The notes: a model not told the origin generated them from the sequence alone. DNA of 64,000 nucleotides from Elmis aenea (GCA_947652605.1 OX393576.1:52800966-52864965), one strand, 5' to 3'. Shown: positions 50,601 through 63,474, counted from the stretch's first letter. Numbers and translations: made by a program.

Positions 50601-53600
50601 TACCCATTTGGTCCACCCTGTAAAGTGTATGCAAACGTAATGCCGTTTTTTTTTTTTTTTAAATCAACAACGATATTAAAAGTAGAACATAATGCAAGAT
50701 CACACAATACAAAAATCTTCAGTAACTCCCATAATCCTCGGATATTGCTCCAAATGATTATCACCAATCTAGATTTTACCAACATTGCTTTCACGAATTT
50801 TTTTTTGAGGGTTAGGATGACAAAATAGACAAATCCTTGCAGGTCGAAACCTACTTATTTTTTAAAAGCAATACATGAAATTTTAAAAAAGAAATGTGGA
50901 TAAAATAAAAGAATATGTTTTTTTAATTAACTGAAATGTATTATTCTATGAAAAACATTACTTGGTAGTTGATAAAAACTAATTTTTATTTTAAACCACT
51001 TAATTAATACACCTTTTTCAACTGGCAACAATATTTTAGCTGGTTGGTTCTGTACCAAATTATCCATATGGAACAATGGATGATATAGCAGCAATATCAG
51101 AACTTGGTATTAGATATAATGTACCAGTTCATGTTGATTCTTGCCTAGGAGGATTTTTAACTGCCTTTATGGAAGATGCAGGTCATCCACTTCCACTGCG
51201 TGACTTCCAGTTGCCTGGAGTAACTAGCATATCCGCAGATACTCATAAATATGGGTTTACTCCTAAAGGTTCTTCAGTTATCCTTTACAAAGAACCTAAG
51301 TACGGTCTATAAAATATTGCAAATTGTTCAATAGTTCATGTACTTATTTTAGATATCGCCATTATCAGTACACTGTAACAACAGATTGGCCTGGTGGTGT
51401 CTACGGCTCGCCAACTGTTGGTGGTTCTCGTGCTGGAGGATCGATTGCAACTTGCTGGGCCACAATGTTGAATTTCGGCAGACAGGGCTACGTTACCGCT
51501 ACAAGAGAAATTTTATACACATCGAAATATATTGAAAAAAAGTACGTACGACGTTTTTGTCGATAGCATTCACATCATCTTGATTCTAGATTGCGAGAAA
51601 TGAAGGGAATATTCATATTCGGTCAACCTATTACAAGTGTAGTTGCCATAGGATCTAATGACTTTGAGATCTATCGTTTGGCATCGGCCTTAATTAAACT
51701 GGGATGGAGTTTAAATGCTCTTCAGTTTCCTTCCGGGTAATTTCTTGATTTGTGAAGTTTTAATGTTGCTAAGTTATTTTCTATTTTTAGAATTCATATT
51801 TGTGTTACTCAAGTGCATACTCAACATGGTGTTGCAGACAAGTTTTTGGAAGATGTGCGAACTTCTTTAGTAGCTATTTTAAAGGAACCAGATGTAGCCG
51901 TAGAGGGAAAGGTGTGTTAAATTTTTTTTTTTTAATGTTCATGTATCCGTCTTATATTCCACCGACGATGCCAACGCTGGCATCAAAATTCACTTATATT
52001 CAGCTGGTTTAAGTGTGGTGGACACATCGTGTCTGTCTTATACGTTATACTACAGCGGTGGGAAATTTTTGGTGCCATCGGCAGCCATTTAATCCATTGA
52101 ACTTGAAGCTGGTGTTTCTGGTGGATTGTGAAAGGAGTAGTCAGTTATTATCAGGGCATGAAACCGGTTTTTTTAACCGGTTTAAAAAACCAGTTAACTT
52201 TTTGTCCGTAAAAGTGATTTTTAACTGAATCGTTATTTTTAATGGCAAAAAAACGGTAACCTTTAACCAAAATAATTAAAAACCTGTTTTTTTTACACCT
52301 TTTTTTAGTAAAAATTACTTTACAAAAATACAAAATCTGTATTAAATGCTATTAGTTTACCAGAAATCATTACTGAACGCTTGATTGTACATATATTATA
52401 AAATTATAAATAGATAGTATCTTTTCATACTTTGCATTCCTAATCTAAATAATATCAAAAATCGGTTTTTTAACCGGTTTATAAGTGAAATCGGTTTTTT
52501 ACAGAAAACCGTTTTTTTTTTTCCGTAAACAACAACCATTATAAAAATAAAGTTCTTGATTTCAGTTAACCATTAACCAACTTTTTTTTCGGTTTTGAGC
52601 CTTGGTTATTATTGTTTTCAATATTGTCTTTATATCTGTATTACACTATACAATTTCTTATGCAATTTCTTGTTCAAAAAATTTTATACTAGATTGTACA
52701 ACTGTTGCCAAGTTACAACACGTCTTATGTCGTAAACTGACACTTCGCGTATGTCAATTTACGACATTGTAACTTGGCAACAGCTGTACAATCTAGTATA
52801 CAATTTCTTGAACAAGAAATTGTATATATAGTGCACGGTCTACTACACAGGTTAGGAAGCCTGTCAAAAAATCTGGAACTTTTTGACATAAATTTCCGCT
52901 AGGTGGCGATAAGTCTAAGAACCATTCGCCATAAAAATCCGTTAGATGGCGATTAAGTTTAAGAATACAGTTTGAACAAAACTGACTTAAAAATTCGGTT
53001 AAAACATTTTTATATACATTATCTGATTGATTAAATTTGAATTTTTTAAGCGAAAGCTTATAAATATTGCTGACTGTCAAAATCTTGTGCACGAACCGGT
53101 TCTTAGACTTATCGCCATCTAGCGATAATTTATGGCGAACGGTTCTTAGACTTATCTCCATCTGTGGGATAATTTACGGAACTAGTTACCAGCCTCAGTC
53201 GGTTTTATATGGGAGTTTCCCAACCTGTGTAGTAGACCATGATATAGTGTAATACAGATTTTATATGACAACAGATCAGGTTAGGTTAAAAACAATTCTG
53301 GTTCCACCAGTTTTGTCTACATGCCGCTTTTTTTGAGCCATCACAAATTTACTGGTGAATGACATCATCTATCAACCGGTTGGGTTTTGGTGATATGTAA
53401 GACACACAGTGTGTTGTGTTGTTAACCATCCCGGCCATCTTAATTGTCCCTGTTGTATTGTTTTTTCTATCTGTAGAATCTTCAGTTGTTTTCTGTTTAA
53501 TTTCCTACTGAAACTCCTTTTGTTTTCCCAGAATTTTTGGCATGTTGCAAATTATGCATGTGAACCAATAAATTTTAACTACATGTCTGATTTTATTAGG

Positions 53601-55063
53601 TTGCATCATATTACTGTTTAATTTCATGTTAATACAATAATCTCTTATTCATTTCATTATAAGATAATGTCAGATCGTGACATTCTGTTGAACAAATAAT
53701 TGATTGTTGCCTGTAGTGTTTTGATGGTGACAGTAATAATCTATAATCAGACATAAGTTTAATCTCCAGCTTTTAAGTAAAGTATGCAAGTTTTGTAAAC
53801 ATAATGATATAAAAATTATTAGATAAAACATTAGCTACATTTTGACTTCAATTTGTTCTTCAGCTTATTAATGTAATTGATATAATTCTTTTATAGTTAA
53901 CTGAAAACAACTGAATTGTGACAAAAAGTACTTAGTAACTCACCAAAAACTTCTTATGCAACACTTTTTATCATAAAATCAGAAAATATTTAGTGATAAA
54001 CAATAAGAATGTGCTAACAAGCCATAAAACAGGACGTCTAGCGTTAAATAGAGTTAATGAAATTAAACATTTAGGTGTAATAATAGACGATAAGCTAAAT
54101 TTTAAGGTTTCTAAAAAAATTGGTTTCCTTGGTAGGTTAAGTAAACTCCCAATTCTTACTTAAATTCTAATGTACAAATGTATTATAGCACCCCATTTTA
54201 ATACAGCTGTAGTATTTTATTTTTGGCAAATACTAAAAATTTAAACTGACTTCAAAAACTGCCAAATGGGGCCATAAGAATTATTTTACTCTGTTCCACG
54301 TACACCAAAATTACTGTAATGCGTGATACTTTACAGCGGCTTAGTATCAAACAACAGATAATTGTTAATGTGATTATTTAATTTTTTTTAACCTGTGTAG
54401 TAGACCGTGCCCCAGACACATGAATCATCAAAATCAGTAAAATTTGGCTACAAACTGACAGTAGTTATATATATATCTTGATTTTGTGTTGTTTAAATTT
54501 TTTGATTATGTTATTCACTCAATTTTAAAATAAAACTCTTGATGATGATGTTTCTAAATGTACATTTTTATTTTGCATCTGAAAATGTAAAAATTTTTTC
54601 TGCTAAACCGGAAATGCAAAAATATTCAATATATCATCAATAAAATCTTTGTTTTTGACCATATTATTATATTCTAGCCAAATTTAAAAAAAAAAGGTTT
54701 GAAAATAACTAAGTTAATGAACCGTTCCGGGAATTTTTCCTAATCCTGTATAGGTAATTTTAAAATAGTTAGCCAACCGCTAAAGAAATGTCATTATTAT
54801 TAATATAATCGTAAAATTTATATTTAAGCCATTAAAGCAGCGTTTCCAAATTTGACCCACCCTATAAAATTAGGCACTTGTGCGTATTTTCATTAAATTG
54901 CCACCAATTTTTATTAATGTGTGCAGTTTTTGCAACTAAATAAACTTTGTTGTTACAGATGGCCTTATATGGTGCAGCTCAAGCCATACCCGATCGTTCA
55001 TTAGTCGGTGAATTTACAAAATACTTTCTAGACAACATGTATTACACAAGACCAGAAAAATAA
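47689..55063 (+). CDS. Sply: Sphingosine-1-phosphate lyase, complete
   Basis: PLP enzyme of the ER membrane that splits sphingosine 1-phosphate into phosphoethanolamine and a long-chain aldehyde, the exit step of sphingolipid breakdown. Exons: 47689-47836, 47892-48107, 48168-48376, 49892-50128, 51040-51299, 51353-51541, 51590-51736, 51791-51911, 54959-55063. All sites are GT-AG, the sum is 1632 nt, and the product is 543 aa, the family length. Seen: an N-terminal membrane segment ([20 protein letters not shown]), [25 protein letters not shown], and SADTHKYG with the PLP lysine near residue 340, followed by [15 protein letters not shown]. Intron 3 holds a 1.2-kb hAT element with a Helitron inside. 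Intron 4 holds a small TA-site MITE. Intron 8 (3 kb) holds several MITEs and a LINE relic. No damage was seen in the coding exons. Confidence 0.97.
48403..49602. mobile_element. hAT element in Sply intron 3
   Basis: 1200 bp. Ends CAGGGGTGTCAAACTCA and AGTTTGACACCCCTG. Exact 8-bp duplication TTCTAAAG (48395-48402, 49603-49610). GGGCCGCA/GCGGTCCGC motifs lie near the ends, as in ZBED-type hAT elements. No transposase frame was found; a Helitron-like insert lies inside. Confidence 0.85.
49162..49511 (+). mobile_element. Non-autonomous Helitron-like element nested in the hAT
   Basis: It starts TCTATATATATAAAAATGAA with a TGTATGTATGT run. It ends GAGCGAAGCCGGGTC...GCTAG, with a GC-rich hairpin region before CTAG, and sits between A and T. 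These are Helitron-type termini. The centre has repeats of CCCAAAAGATCCAAA-like units. Confidence 0.6.
50324..50620. mobile_element. Small TA-site MITE in Sply intron 4
   Basis: 297 bp. CAGGGTGGACCAAATT at the left mirrors AAATGGGTATG.../GGTCCACCCTG at the right (CATTTGGTCCACCCTG). Flanked by TA. Confidence 0.65.
52152..52604. mobile_element. hAT MITE with AACCGGTTT repeats, copy 1
   Basis: 453 bp. Ends CAGGGCATGAAACCGG and CGGTTTTGAGCCTTG. Exact duplication GTTATTAT (52144-52151, 52605-52612). Subterminal regions repeat AAACCGGTTT-like motifs. Confidence 0.8.
52636..53258. mobile_element. Palindromic MITE (CTGTATTACACTATAC ends), interrupted
   Basis: The outer palindrome has CTGTATTACACTATAC ends and mirrored ACTAGATTGTACA and TTGCCAAGTTAC blocks. 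Its right end is split by the 408-bp element at 52834-53241. An uninterrupted copy lies in opposite orientation at 59056-59247. Confidence 0.65.
52834..53241. mobile_element. MITE with CACGGTCTACTACACAGG ends
   Basis: 408 bp. CACGGTCTACTACACAGGTT mirrors AACCTGTGTAGTAGACCATG. Exact 8-bp duplication ATATAGTG (52826-52833, 53242-53249), suggesting a hAT-type insertion. Its interior repeats TTAGACTTATCGCCAT-like blocks in both orientations. A lone end of the same family lies near 54390-54412. Confidence 0.7.
54001..54370 (+). pseudogene. Non-LTR retrotransposon (LINE) reverse-transcriptase remnant
   Basis: The frame reads [20 protein letters not shown], then [20 protein letters not shown], and, after stops, [24 protein letters not shown]...KKIGFLGRL...Y...IAPHF is the C-terminal RT region of Jockey/CR1-like LINEs. 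Several stops show it is dead. Confidence 0.75.
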
Positions 55064-55238
55064 TTGAATATGATATTCGGTGTGATATTTTTTTAAAAAC
55101 CATATATTGTTATAAATTATATTTAGCTATTTGTACAATATCACAGAAATATGTGTAAAGAAAAATACATTTAATTTTCAAACAGTGGTGACTAAATTTC
55201 ATTAATAAGTTAATCTACTTTTAGTACAAGTTAGTATC

Positions 55239-58200
55239 TTAATTCTCAAAAGCTGGAAGGCCAAATAGCTCTGGTTTAAAATCAGCCAATGATTCCAAAA
55301 CTTGTGTGGCAGGTTTACGTAACTCTTCACCAACAATTGGATCAGGAACCATGACAACTTGCATTCCTGCATTAACTGCAGCTATGACCCCATTTGGTGC
55401 ATCTTCAATCACTAAGCACTAAAAAAAATATATGTATATCACTAACAATAAGTGCATTTGTAGAAATTACTTCAAATGTTTAAATATCGGATTTTCAGAT
55501 TACAAGCTCAATATCCTCGTATGTTAAAGTGACCAGATGTTTTTGGTACATTTATTAGTAAAAAAAAGCACACACAAGCAAAATATTTCATCATCGCAGA
55601 AAATGATGACACACCAAAACCAGCTAACTTGGCCACCAAATGATTGGCAATGTTGACATAGCACATGATAATGTTTAAAATTTTTAGAGATCTCTACCCA
55701 CTTCATGTCCGATTCTATACTAGCATTAATTCAATTCTGCACTTTTTCTTCTATGATATATTGTTTTTAATACGAAACCCTATCATAAAGTGCACTTTCA
55801 TTTGAATTTTAATGGCGGATATTTATGAGTGAGGGACAATAAGTTCAAATTTGGAACATTCCCCCTCAATGGGGACATCTGGTCACTTTATCATATGTCG
55901 TTGAAAATAACTAAAGCGGGGTACAGACGACCGATATACAGTGTGGCTGATTTTTCATTGTCTAGCTTATATCTGCTGAAATATTAAAGATACCAAAAAA
56001 AGTTAAATAAGAAACTTATTAAACAAAAGCTGGTCTACAAAATGGTGCTAAAAATTTTGTTCCATAGCCTACCTATTTTTTAGAAAAATATCCAACTTTT
56101 GTTTTTTAAATAGAACGCCCTGTATACTTTCACAGAATCACTTTCTAAATCAATTTCTCTTCACAATCATATATCATAAGTACCATTTTGCTTTTAAATT
56201 ATGCTCAATATTTCAAACAAAAAGAATTATTATAGTCGGCTGTGATATTGTTTTGTTTATAGCAAATACCTATCAAATTTGTTTACATTACCAAACACTT
56301 GTCAAATCAGACAGAAATAAGTGTAATTATAATTAAGAAAAATTTACTATACAAATAATGAAAAAGTTGATATGCTGTGCTGTTTCCACAGCCGACTATA
56401 ATAATTCTCTTTTTTTGAAATATTGAGCAGAATTTAAAAGAAAAATGGTACTTATGATATATCATTGTGAAGAGAAATTGATTTAGAATGTGATTCTGTG
56501 AAAATATACAGGGTGTTCTATTTAAAAAACAAAAGTTGGATATTTTTCTGAAAAACAGGTAGGCTATGGAACAAAATTTTTAGCACCATTTTGTAGACCA
56601 GCTTTTGTTTAATAAGTTTCTTATTTAACTTTTTTTGGTAACTTTAATATTTCAGCAGATATAAGCTGGACAATGAAAAATCAGCCACACTGTATATTGT
56701 CAATAAAATATAGTCAATACTGTCCATAAATATTGACAAACTGCATTTGCCTCACACGATCAATATTTATTGACAATATATTCAGTTTAACTTTGACAGA
56801 CAGTCAACAATGTCGTGTAGAACGAAAGCTTGTCTTGTTACTATTATAACATCGTTAAAACACAAAAAAAAAAAAATATGGACTAAGGAGTGGCTGTTAA
56901 GAAGAAACTTGTTTTCCCACATCAATTTGTGAAACGAAGTTTGTATTATCACCCCGAAAGATTTTGAAAATTATTATCGCATGACTAGCACGTCTTTCAA
57001 GGAACTGTTAAATCTAGTAGGACCGGCTATTGCGAAACAAGATACAGTCATGAGAAGCGCTATTTCGGTTAAGGAGAGTTTATTATTAATCTGCTCTTCT
57101 CGATGCAAAGTGAGATATTGTCAATAATTACTGTCAGACGATCAATATTTATTGTCAATACCAAAAATATTTTGCTTTTCATCAAACCTCCCCAATAGTT
57201 TAAATATTGACAATACGTCAATATACAGGGTTCTCGTTTTTCAAGGGCCACTATGGGGATCTCGTAAACGGTAAGAATTACGACTTCGGTTAAATTAGGG
57301 CAAAGTTGTATATTCAGGTGGTTAATAATTGGACGCAAACAGAACTCATCTAGCTTATTTAGTTTTTGAGATATAAGAAAAAAAGTAAATTTGGATTTTT
57401 GTTTTTTGCTCGTAACTTTTTTATTTGATGTCGAATTCACTTCTGTTTAAAGATTTTAATGACCACTTTTTGCAAGGAATCAAAATCCCCAATTATATTT
57501 TTCATGCGATGTTTTGCTTTTTTTAAACCATCATCAGGTCAATTTTTTCTTATGGACGCTATATCTGGTTTTAACGCCAATTTGTAAAGCATTTTATTCT
57601 GAATTCGACAATTCACTAAGCACTTTTTTGAAATAATTGTTAAAAATGGTAAAAACAAATATTTTATTTTGAAAAATACTTAATCGGCATGGTAAATAAT
57701 TATTTTTAATTACTATTAAAGGGATTTAGTTAAAGATTTAACACAAAACGAAAATAGGTACGTATTTATTTATTTATTGAAGAGAAAAAAACAGTTATGC
57801 CATGCATACACGGTCACCCAACCAAGAACTAACTTAAATTGTCAAACGAACGCTTTGGTTACATCTTAAACGAGTTATGCCCTTTATTATATTAATATTT
57901 ATGGCTTCTAATATTAAAACAGATTTTTGGACGTTTTTTAAAATCTATGAAAATTTATATTTGGTTACAAAAATTTTGTTGTACATTCTTGTATGCCAAA
58001 TAAGGGATTAAATGTATTAGTGTATTTTATTACTTAACCGAGGAAAATATTCCAATTTTTTTTTCATAAGTAAACAATGTTAATGCTTTCTCAACATATT
58101 TATTAATACCTATTTTTCTTAACGAAATGGCAATTTTATTCCATACAAAATGTTAACTGTTTAATTAAGCCTTTTCTTAATTACCATGAAACAGATAAGG

Positions 58201-61200
58201 TGGCTATGTTTTGTGACATTAAAAAAAAAAAAAGCGCGTGAAACGTCAAAACGGCTTGTGTGTGGTCTAAACTGTTGGCATTGTATGCATAATATATTTT
58301 GTCATCATTGTTCAAATCTTTAAAATGTGTTAAATCTTTCATTAAACCCCTTTAATAGTAATTTCATGCGCTTTACTTACATGCTTCCAAGGAAAAATAG
58401 ACAAAGACAATAATTGTTATCATATTTGCCATGCCGATTAGGAATTTTTCAAAATAAAATATTGGTTTTTACCATTTTTAACAATTATTTCAAAAAAGTG
58501 CTTAATGTTATACATTATCAAATTCAGAATAAAATGCTCTACAAATTGGCGTTAAAATCAGATATAGCGTCCATAAGAAAAAATTGACCTGATGATGGTT
58601 TAAAACAAGCGAAACGTCGCATGGAAAATTTAATCGGGGATTTTGATTCTTTGCAAAAAATGACCATGGAAAAGTTTTAACAGAAGTGAAATTCGACATC
58701 AAATGAAAAAGTTACGGACAAAAAACAAAAATCTACATTTTTACTTTTTCAATGTCAGAACGAATTCCTTTAAAAATGTATTCGACAATAGTGTCATAGT
58801 GATTACTGACTAGTTAAAATTTTAAAATAATACACAGAGTGTCTCCTATGCCCGGTACATTTGGCTGAACTTCAAATCGAATAAGTCAATTTTATTGAAT
58901 TGGACTTTCTATATATTTTTACATTTTCTTAACAATATTTATGTCTAAAATTCATATTTTTCGAGTTATTGCAGTTTTCTTAAACTAGTAGGCTTTGGAA
59001 ATATTTCGAAAATTAATTTTAAATGTAAAAGCTGTATTCTTGTACAATGTAATACAGCTTTTACACTATACAATTTCTTGTTCAAGAAATTTTATACTAG
59101 ATTGTACAGCTGTTGCCAAGTTACAATGTCGTAAATTGACATACACGAAGTGTCAGTTTACGACATAAGACGTGTTGTAACTTGGCAACAGCTGTACAAT
59201 CTAGTATAAAATTTTTTGAACAAGAAATTGTATAGTGTAATACAGCTATTTTAGAACTATCGAATAAATCATCTTGGCTAGGACACGCTGTATGTGTATA
59301 CAGTACCTGCTCAGGGTCTGGTTTGTCTGCAAAACGTGATGCACACACTAAAAATATATCTGGACTGGGTTTTCCATTCTTAACTTCTGGGTCTGAACTA
59401 CCCATGACTGCTTGATCGAATAAGGAATACAGTTCACGGCAGTTTTTTGTTTTTATTTCAACAGCTTCATTAGAAGATGATGTAGCAAGGCCTATAGGAA
59501 TGTTGTGTTTATGTAAATGTCTTATCAATCTATCAGCACCTGAAATTTTTAGCTTTTAGTTCAATATGGAACATTTACTGACTGAAAGCATACCGGGAAA
59601 TACCTGTACATGTTCCAAAGCAGCTCTGCATTTTGCTTTGTATTGCTTGAGGAAGTCTTCTGGAGTTATTGGTAGTTGCAATTCTTTAACAATCATATTG
59701 ACTACATCTGCTTCTACTCGGCCAAGAATCTTTAATCTGACCTCTTTTGTGTATTTTTTTCCATACTGTTCACAAATTTCGCTTATTATTTGATAGTATG
59801 TGCCTTCTGAATCTAAAATCGTAAAACATAGTTTTAATTATTAACAAATACAGTAGTAATAATGGAAGACTCTATGATGATATTAAAAGAAGTGTTTAGA
59901 AAATTGAAGAATAAAGTTAAAGAATTTGTTTCAGTCTGGAAATAAAAGAACAAAATATATAAAAATGAGTGGTTTATTATGTAGATAACTGATATTTTGA
60001 ATTTTAGTACGGTATTGAAGAATAAAGTGTCAACTGCTTTTTGTATTTGTTTTAAATTGCCTATACTCCTTGTAAATAAATAAAACATTTTTCCTAGATT
60101 AACTTTTGGTTAAAAAAAAAAGAATCATTAATAATGTTGCTTAATACGTTTTTTTTATTTAGTATTTATTTTATTAGTACCGTAATAATTAAATCATTTA
60201 ACTATTTTTCCTTAAATTTAAAATTATCCTTTTAACAAGAGAACTATATCTATTGGTTTTTGGTATTATTATAGAGATAAATCACAATTTTTGTACCTAT
60301 TTTATTGTTATATAATTTATTTGGTGACACAAATAATATTTTTGTGATGCTACTTTTTTTCCGTTAAAACTAAAATGTCATTCTTTCTGAATGCAGAAAA
60401 ATTAAATAACTTTTTATTAAAAATGTCCCAATTTTTTCTCTTATTTGATTGCACATTAGGAATTGATGAGGAAAGCATAAAGTATTAACATGAAATTATG
60501 TTATACTAACATAAATAAGTCAATATACTATTGTATTGCCTTAACACGTTAAGCGCCATTTGTATCCATATGTATACAAATCATTTTGGCCCAATGGGCC
60601 ACCTGTATCCATTTGGATACAACAGCCTACATTTAGATTCGGCTGCCTGTATTCTTAAACGCATGTCGTATGTATTACATATAACTATACCAGAAAAGGT
60701 TTAAGGATGCTCGCTGGACCAGAAAACCTTGGTGGTCAGCGATTGTTTTACCCACATTGATATAAAAAAAAAAAAAGTTTCATGATACAAATAATTTATT
60801 CACACAAAAAAAAATTTAAAACTGGTTAAAATGTTACTCCTATTATTTTGTTGTGAAATTTTTTTGTATTACTTAAGGGCCATTTAGAAACGTTTATTTA
60901 AAAAAAAAAATGGTGGCCAGAAAAACCTACTTTTTTTTAACATGATGGCGCTTAACGCGTTAAATTATTATACTAAAATAATTAACTTAATAAATTGAAT
61001 TTCTAGCAATCTTGGACAATAAAATTTTAAAACATTAGGCAATAATTTAATTGATCCAGTTCACTAAATGCGCTTATAACAACTTAAAGCTTTAAAATTG
61101 GTCTTGTATTTCTACAAAACATTTAATTAAACTTATTAGTATTGATAAATGCGAATCCCTCAAATGATTTAAGCATATACAGGGTGCCCATTTTTCTAAC

Positions 61201-62804
61201 CTGTTGTATGGGTAACTCCGTTAATATTAGAGATACAGAAACGTTTAAACTAGCAAATTTGTGAAGAATTTAAAGGAAAATCTGATGCCATTTTCAAATT
61301 TGACCTACGTCATCAACTTTTTGAAATATTTTGAAAAAACTGAAAAAAGTCGATTTTTTCAAACTTAAATAATTGCGGAACCATATGAGTTAAAACCAAA
61401 ATAAAAATTAGCTTTTATAGATGTTTCTACGTAGATTTCAAATATGTTAACGAAATTTTCATAACACTCTCGATTTCCGAGTTATAGCACAAACTTGCAT
61501 TTTTTTAAATAGAAGTCATAGTTGGCTATGGTCTTATTAAAAAGGTTATTTTTTTCTCGTTTCAATGATATAAGGGTTGTTATGCTTTACTTTTGTAGTT
61601 TTTCTTTAAATAAGCAAAAATCATTTTACATGTTCACTGCCTTACTAATAGATGGGAGTTATCCTGTGTCGATGTTCTTTTTTTTCCGATGTGACATTTA
61701 AGAGTTGTCTCTTATTGTTAGTGTAGCAGTTATTAGCCAGTTACAGCCTTTTCAGTTGACACCACATTCAAGGGACAACTCCCGGGTAGATTATGTTGGT
61801 TTATAATTTACGTATTCCAGGACTCTCTCTTCATCTTCTTGCTTAAATTTAATTTTCAAACCTTTGGATTTTGTAAATGACCTGTATTTTTTTTAAATTG
61901 GTTTCTAATAACGAAAATAATTTCTTTCTTGGTTGCCTCCTTTCCATAAATCTTTGCAAATACATATCACTTGAATTTCTACTATTTCTACCTATTAAAA
62001 GCCTAGTAATAAAAAAGCATGTCGTTTCTTTCTTCACTAGAAAACATTGTTTTTGAAATTTACAATAAAGTCAATCAAAAATTTTGATCAACACGAGAGA
62101 GATTTATACGTATAACAAACAATAAATGTTATTTGACAAATTATGAGGTTTTGTTTTTAAAATTTGTAACTGGCTAATAACTGCTACACTAACGATAAGA
62201 GACAACTCTTAAATGTCACATCGGAAAAAAAAGAACATCAACACAGGATAACTCCCATCTATTAGTAGGCAGTGAACATGTAAAATGATTTTTGCTTATT
62301 TAAAGAAAAACTACAAAAGTAAAGCATAACAACCCTTATATCATTGAAACGAGAAAAAAATAACCTTTTTAATAAGACCATAGCCAACTATGACTTCTAT
62401 TTAAAAAAATGCAAGTTTGTGCTATAACTCGGAAACCGAGAGTGCTATGAAAATTTCGTTAACATATTTGAAATCTACGTTAAAACATCTATAAAGGCAA
62501 ATTTTTATTTTGGTTCTAACTCATATGGTTACGGAATTATTCAAGTTTGAAAAAATCGACCTTTTTCAGTTTTTTCAAAATATTTCATAAAGTTGATGAC
62601 TTAGGTCAAATTTGAAAATGGCATCAGATTTTCCTTTAAATTCTGCACAAATTTGCTAATTTAAACGTTTCTGTATCTCTAATATTAACGGAGTTACCCA
62701 TACAACAGGTTAGAAAAATGGGCACCCTGTATTTATCAAATTTTTTACTTACCTAATACAACACCATCCATATCAAAAATTACGTGAGTTATTTTTTTGA
62801 ACAT
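55239..62804 (-). CDS. Gs1l: HAD-family phosphatase, GS1-like / pseudouridine-5'-phosphatase type
   Basis: Minus-strand exons in order: 62753-62804, 59594-59812, 59307-59539, 55239-55418. They join in frame to 684 nt, 227 aa, matching the usual length of the PUDP (HDHD1)/GS1-like family. Seen: HAD motif [12 protein letters not shown] (nucleophile Asp 11, acid/base Asp 13), motif II in [10 protein letters not shown], a Lys in [11 protein letters not shown] (motif III), and acidic motif IV in VIEDAPNGV. The human family member dephosphorylates pseudouridine 5'-phosphate; the fly genes are called GS1-like. Substrate here is inferred from family only. It is cytosolic, with no signal peptide. Intron 3 (3.9 kb) and intron 1 (2.9 kb) are largely transposon. 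The stop lies 175 bp from the Sply stop, convergent. Confidence 0.93.
55525..55890. mobile_element. hAT MITE in HAD-phosphatase intron 3
   Basis: 366 bp. Ends TAAAGTGACCAGATGT and ACATCTGGTCACTTTA. Flanks TCGTATGT and TCATATGT match at 7 of 8. The terminal motif resembles the hAT at 36.5 kb. Confidence 0.7.
55939..56692. mobile_element. Foldback MITE, CAGTGTGGCTGATTTTTC ends
   Basis: 754 bp, palindromic over nearly its whole length, flanked by TA. CAGTGTGGCTGATTTTTCAT mirrors ATGAAAAATCAGCCACACTG. Near the centre, TTATAGTCGGCTGTG mirrors CACAGCCGACTATAA. Confidence 0.8.
56880..57095 (+). pseudogene. PIF/Harbinger transposase N-terminal fragment
   Basis: It reads [20 protein letters not shown] and [20 protein letters not shown] with one upstream in-frame stop. 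RM....F.ELL.LV.P.I.KQDT.MR.AIS is the conserved N-terminal part of Harbinger transposases. The DDE core is missing. Confidence 0.8.
57226..58745. mobile_element. Long-TIR element with truncated right end and a nested palindrome
   Basis: The left end CAGGGTTCTCGTTTTTCAAG has no right-hand mirror, but the inner arm (about 57390-57615) mirrors 58525-58745. The loop contains another inverted pair, CTATTAAAGGGATTTAG near 57712 against 58350. Confidence 0.6.
59056..59247. mobile_element. Palindromic MITE, intact copy
   Basis: About 190 bp. ACACTATACAATTTCTTG... mirrors ...CAAGAAATTGTATAGTGT. The centre (GTCGTAAATTGACAT...) is the reverse complement of the copy at 52.6 kb. It is 60 bp from the exon at 59307. 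Confidence 0.7.
59813..60540 (-). other. HAD-phosphatase intron 1, proximal part
   Basis: AT-rich intron sequence with no recognised element. Confidence 0.4.
60545..60959. mobile_element. piggyBac-type MITE
   Basis: 415 bp between TTAA sites (60541-60544, 60960-60963). Ends CACGTTAAGCGCCAT and ATGGCGCTTAACGCG. TGTATCCATATGGATACA-like repeats lie just inside the left end. Confidence 0.75.
61180..62729. mobile_element. Long-TIR mariner-type foldback, CAGGGTGCCCATTTTTC ends
   Basis: 1550 bp at TA sites. Arms of about 570 bp mirror from CAGGGTGCCCATTTTTC to the CTGGCTAATAACTGC block. The loop (about 61745-62160) holds a minus-strand transposase N-terminal remnant. Confidence 0.85.
61849..62037 (-). 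pseudogene. Mariner/IS630-type transposase N-terminal (HTH) remnant
   Basis: It reads [20 protein letters not shown] and [14 protein letters not shown]. Insect transposases of this group have N....AA.LY..RYP.R..PS...F..LE.NLR at this place. The catalytic domain is absent. Confidence 0.55.
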
Positions 62805-63474
62805 GTTCCAGGTTCAATTAAAATTATTCACAAAAAAATTCGATTGTAGATTATTCACACCACAGTTGAACTTGGCCCACGTGTTAAAGTGACCTCTTTA
62901 ACCTGACCCGAAAATAATATCTATGTAGAGTATTATATAAGGCTTCACTCACATGGATTACGCGTTTTAAATAAACACTTACGTTTTTAAAACTGTATTA
63001 CATGCCAAATTATGTGCGTAATATTAAAAATTGTGGGCGTATTTTACCGTTTAATCGACATTTCGATTATTTACTAGGCAACTTAAATATCTTGATAGAA
63101 TATTGGGTACTGGTACAGTTAGCTAAATGAAAACGTCATCATGACGTCAATAGCAAGATTAAATATAATAATTTTAAAATGAATGAAGATTTTTGTGTTT
63201 CATTTTCATGGCCACCGACGACGCCGGCGTCCTAACGCATAGTGGGTTTTGCGCAATAATAAAAACAGTTTTCCTTGACATTAAATCATTGCCACGACGC
63301 GACAACAGTGATAATTCAAAAATTCAAGAATTGAAGTTTTCTCCATTCACTGTAAATAGGATTTTCTCTTGCATTCAAAATATACACTGGAAAACAAAAA
63401 AAAACGAACCAAATATATTTAATTATTTATTTTTCAATGAAATTCGTTTTAACCAATCAAATCAGAAGATGATA
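62805..63474. other. Upstream flank of the HAD phosphatase
   Basis: 5' UTR and promoter of the minus-strand gene must lie at its left side. A 99-codon plus-strand frame at 63193-63492 (starting MCFIFMATDDAGVLTHSG) is not recognised and runs into the following MITE, so it is probably chance. Confidence 0.4.

Larger units (their letters stand above)
55915..57225. mobile_element. PIF/Harbinger copy, right end lost, with nested insert
   Basis: It starts TAA|AGCGGGGTACAGACGA and shares its interior with the element at 26.1 kb (CTCACACGATCAATATTTAT and following). It is interrupted at 55939-56692 and cut at 57226 by another element. The matching right terminus was not found. Confidence 0.65.

Noticed and set aside
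52793..53161. 122-codon minus-strand frame
   Set aside because: It lies within nested MITEs and contains their inverted repeats; chance frame.
57069..57440. 123-codon minus-strand frame
   Set aside because: It spans the junction between two transposons (Harbinger copy and long-TIR element), so it is not a gene.
59121..59306. Downstream extension of the HAD-phosphatase frame beyond 59307
   Set aside because: Homology ends at DPEQ and a good donor (GTACTG) follows; the rest reads into intron and a palindromic MITE.
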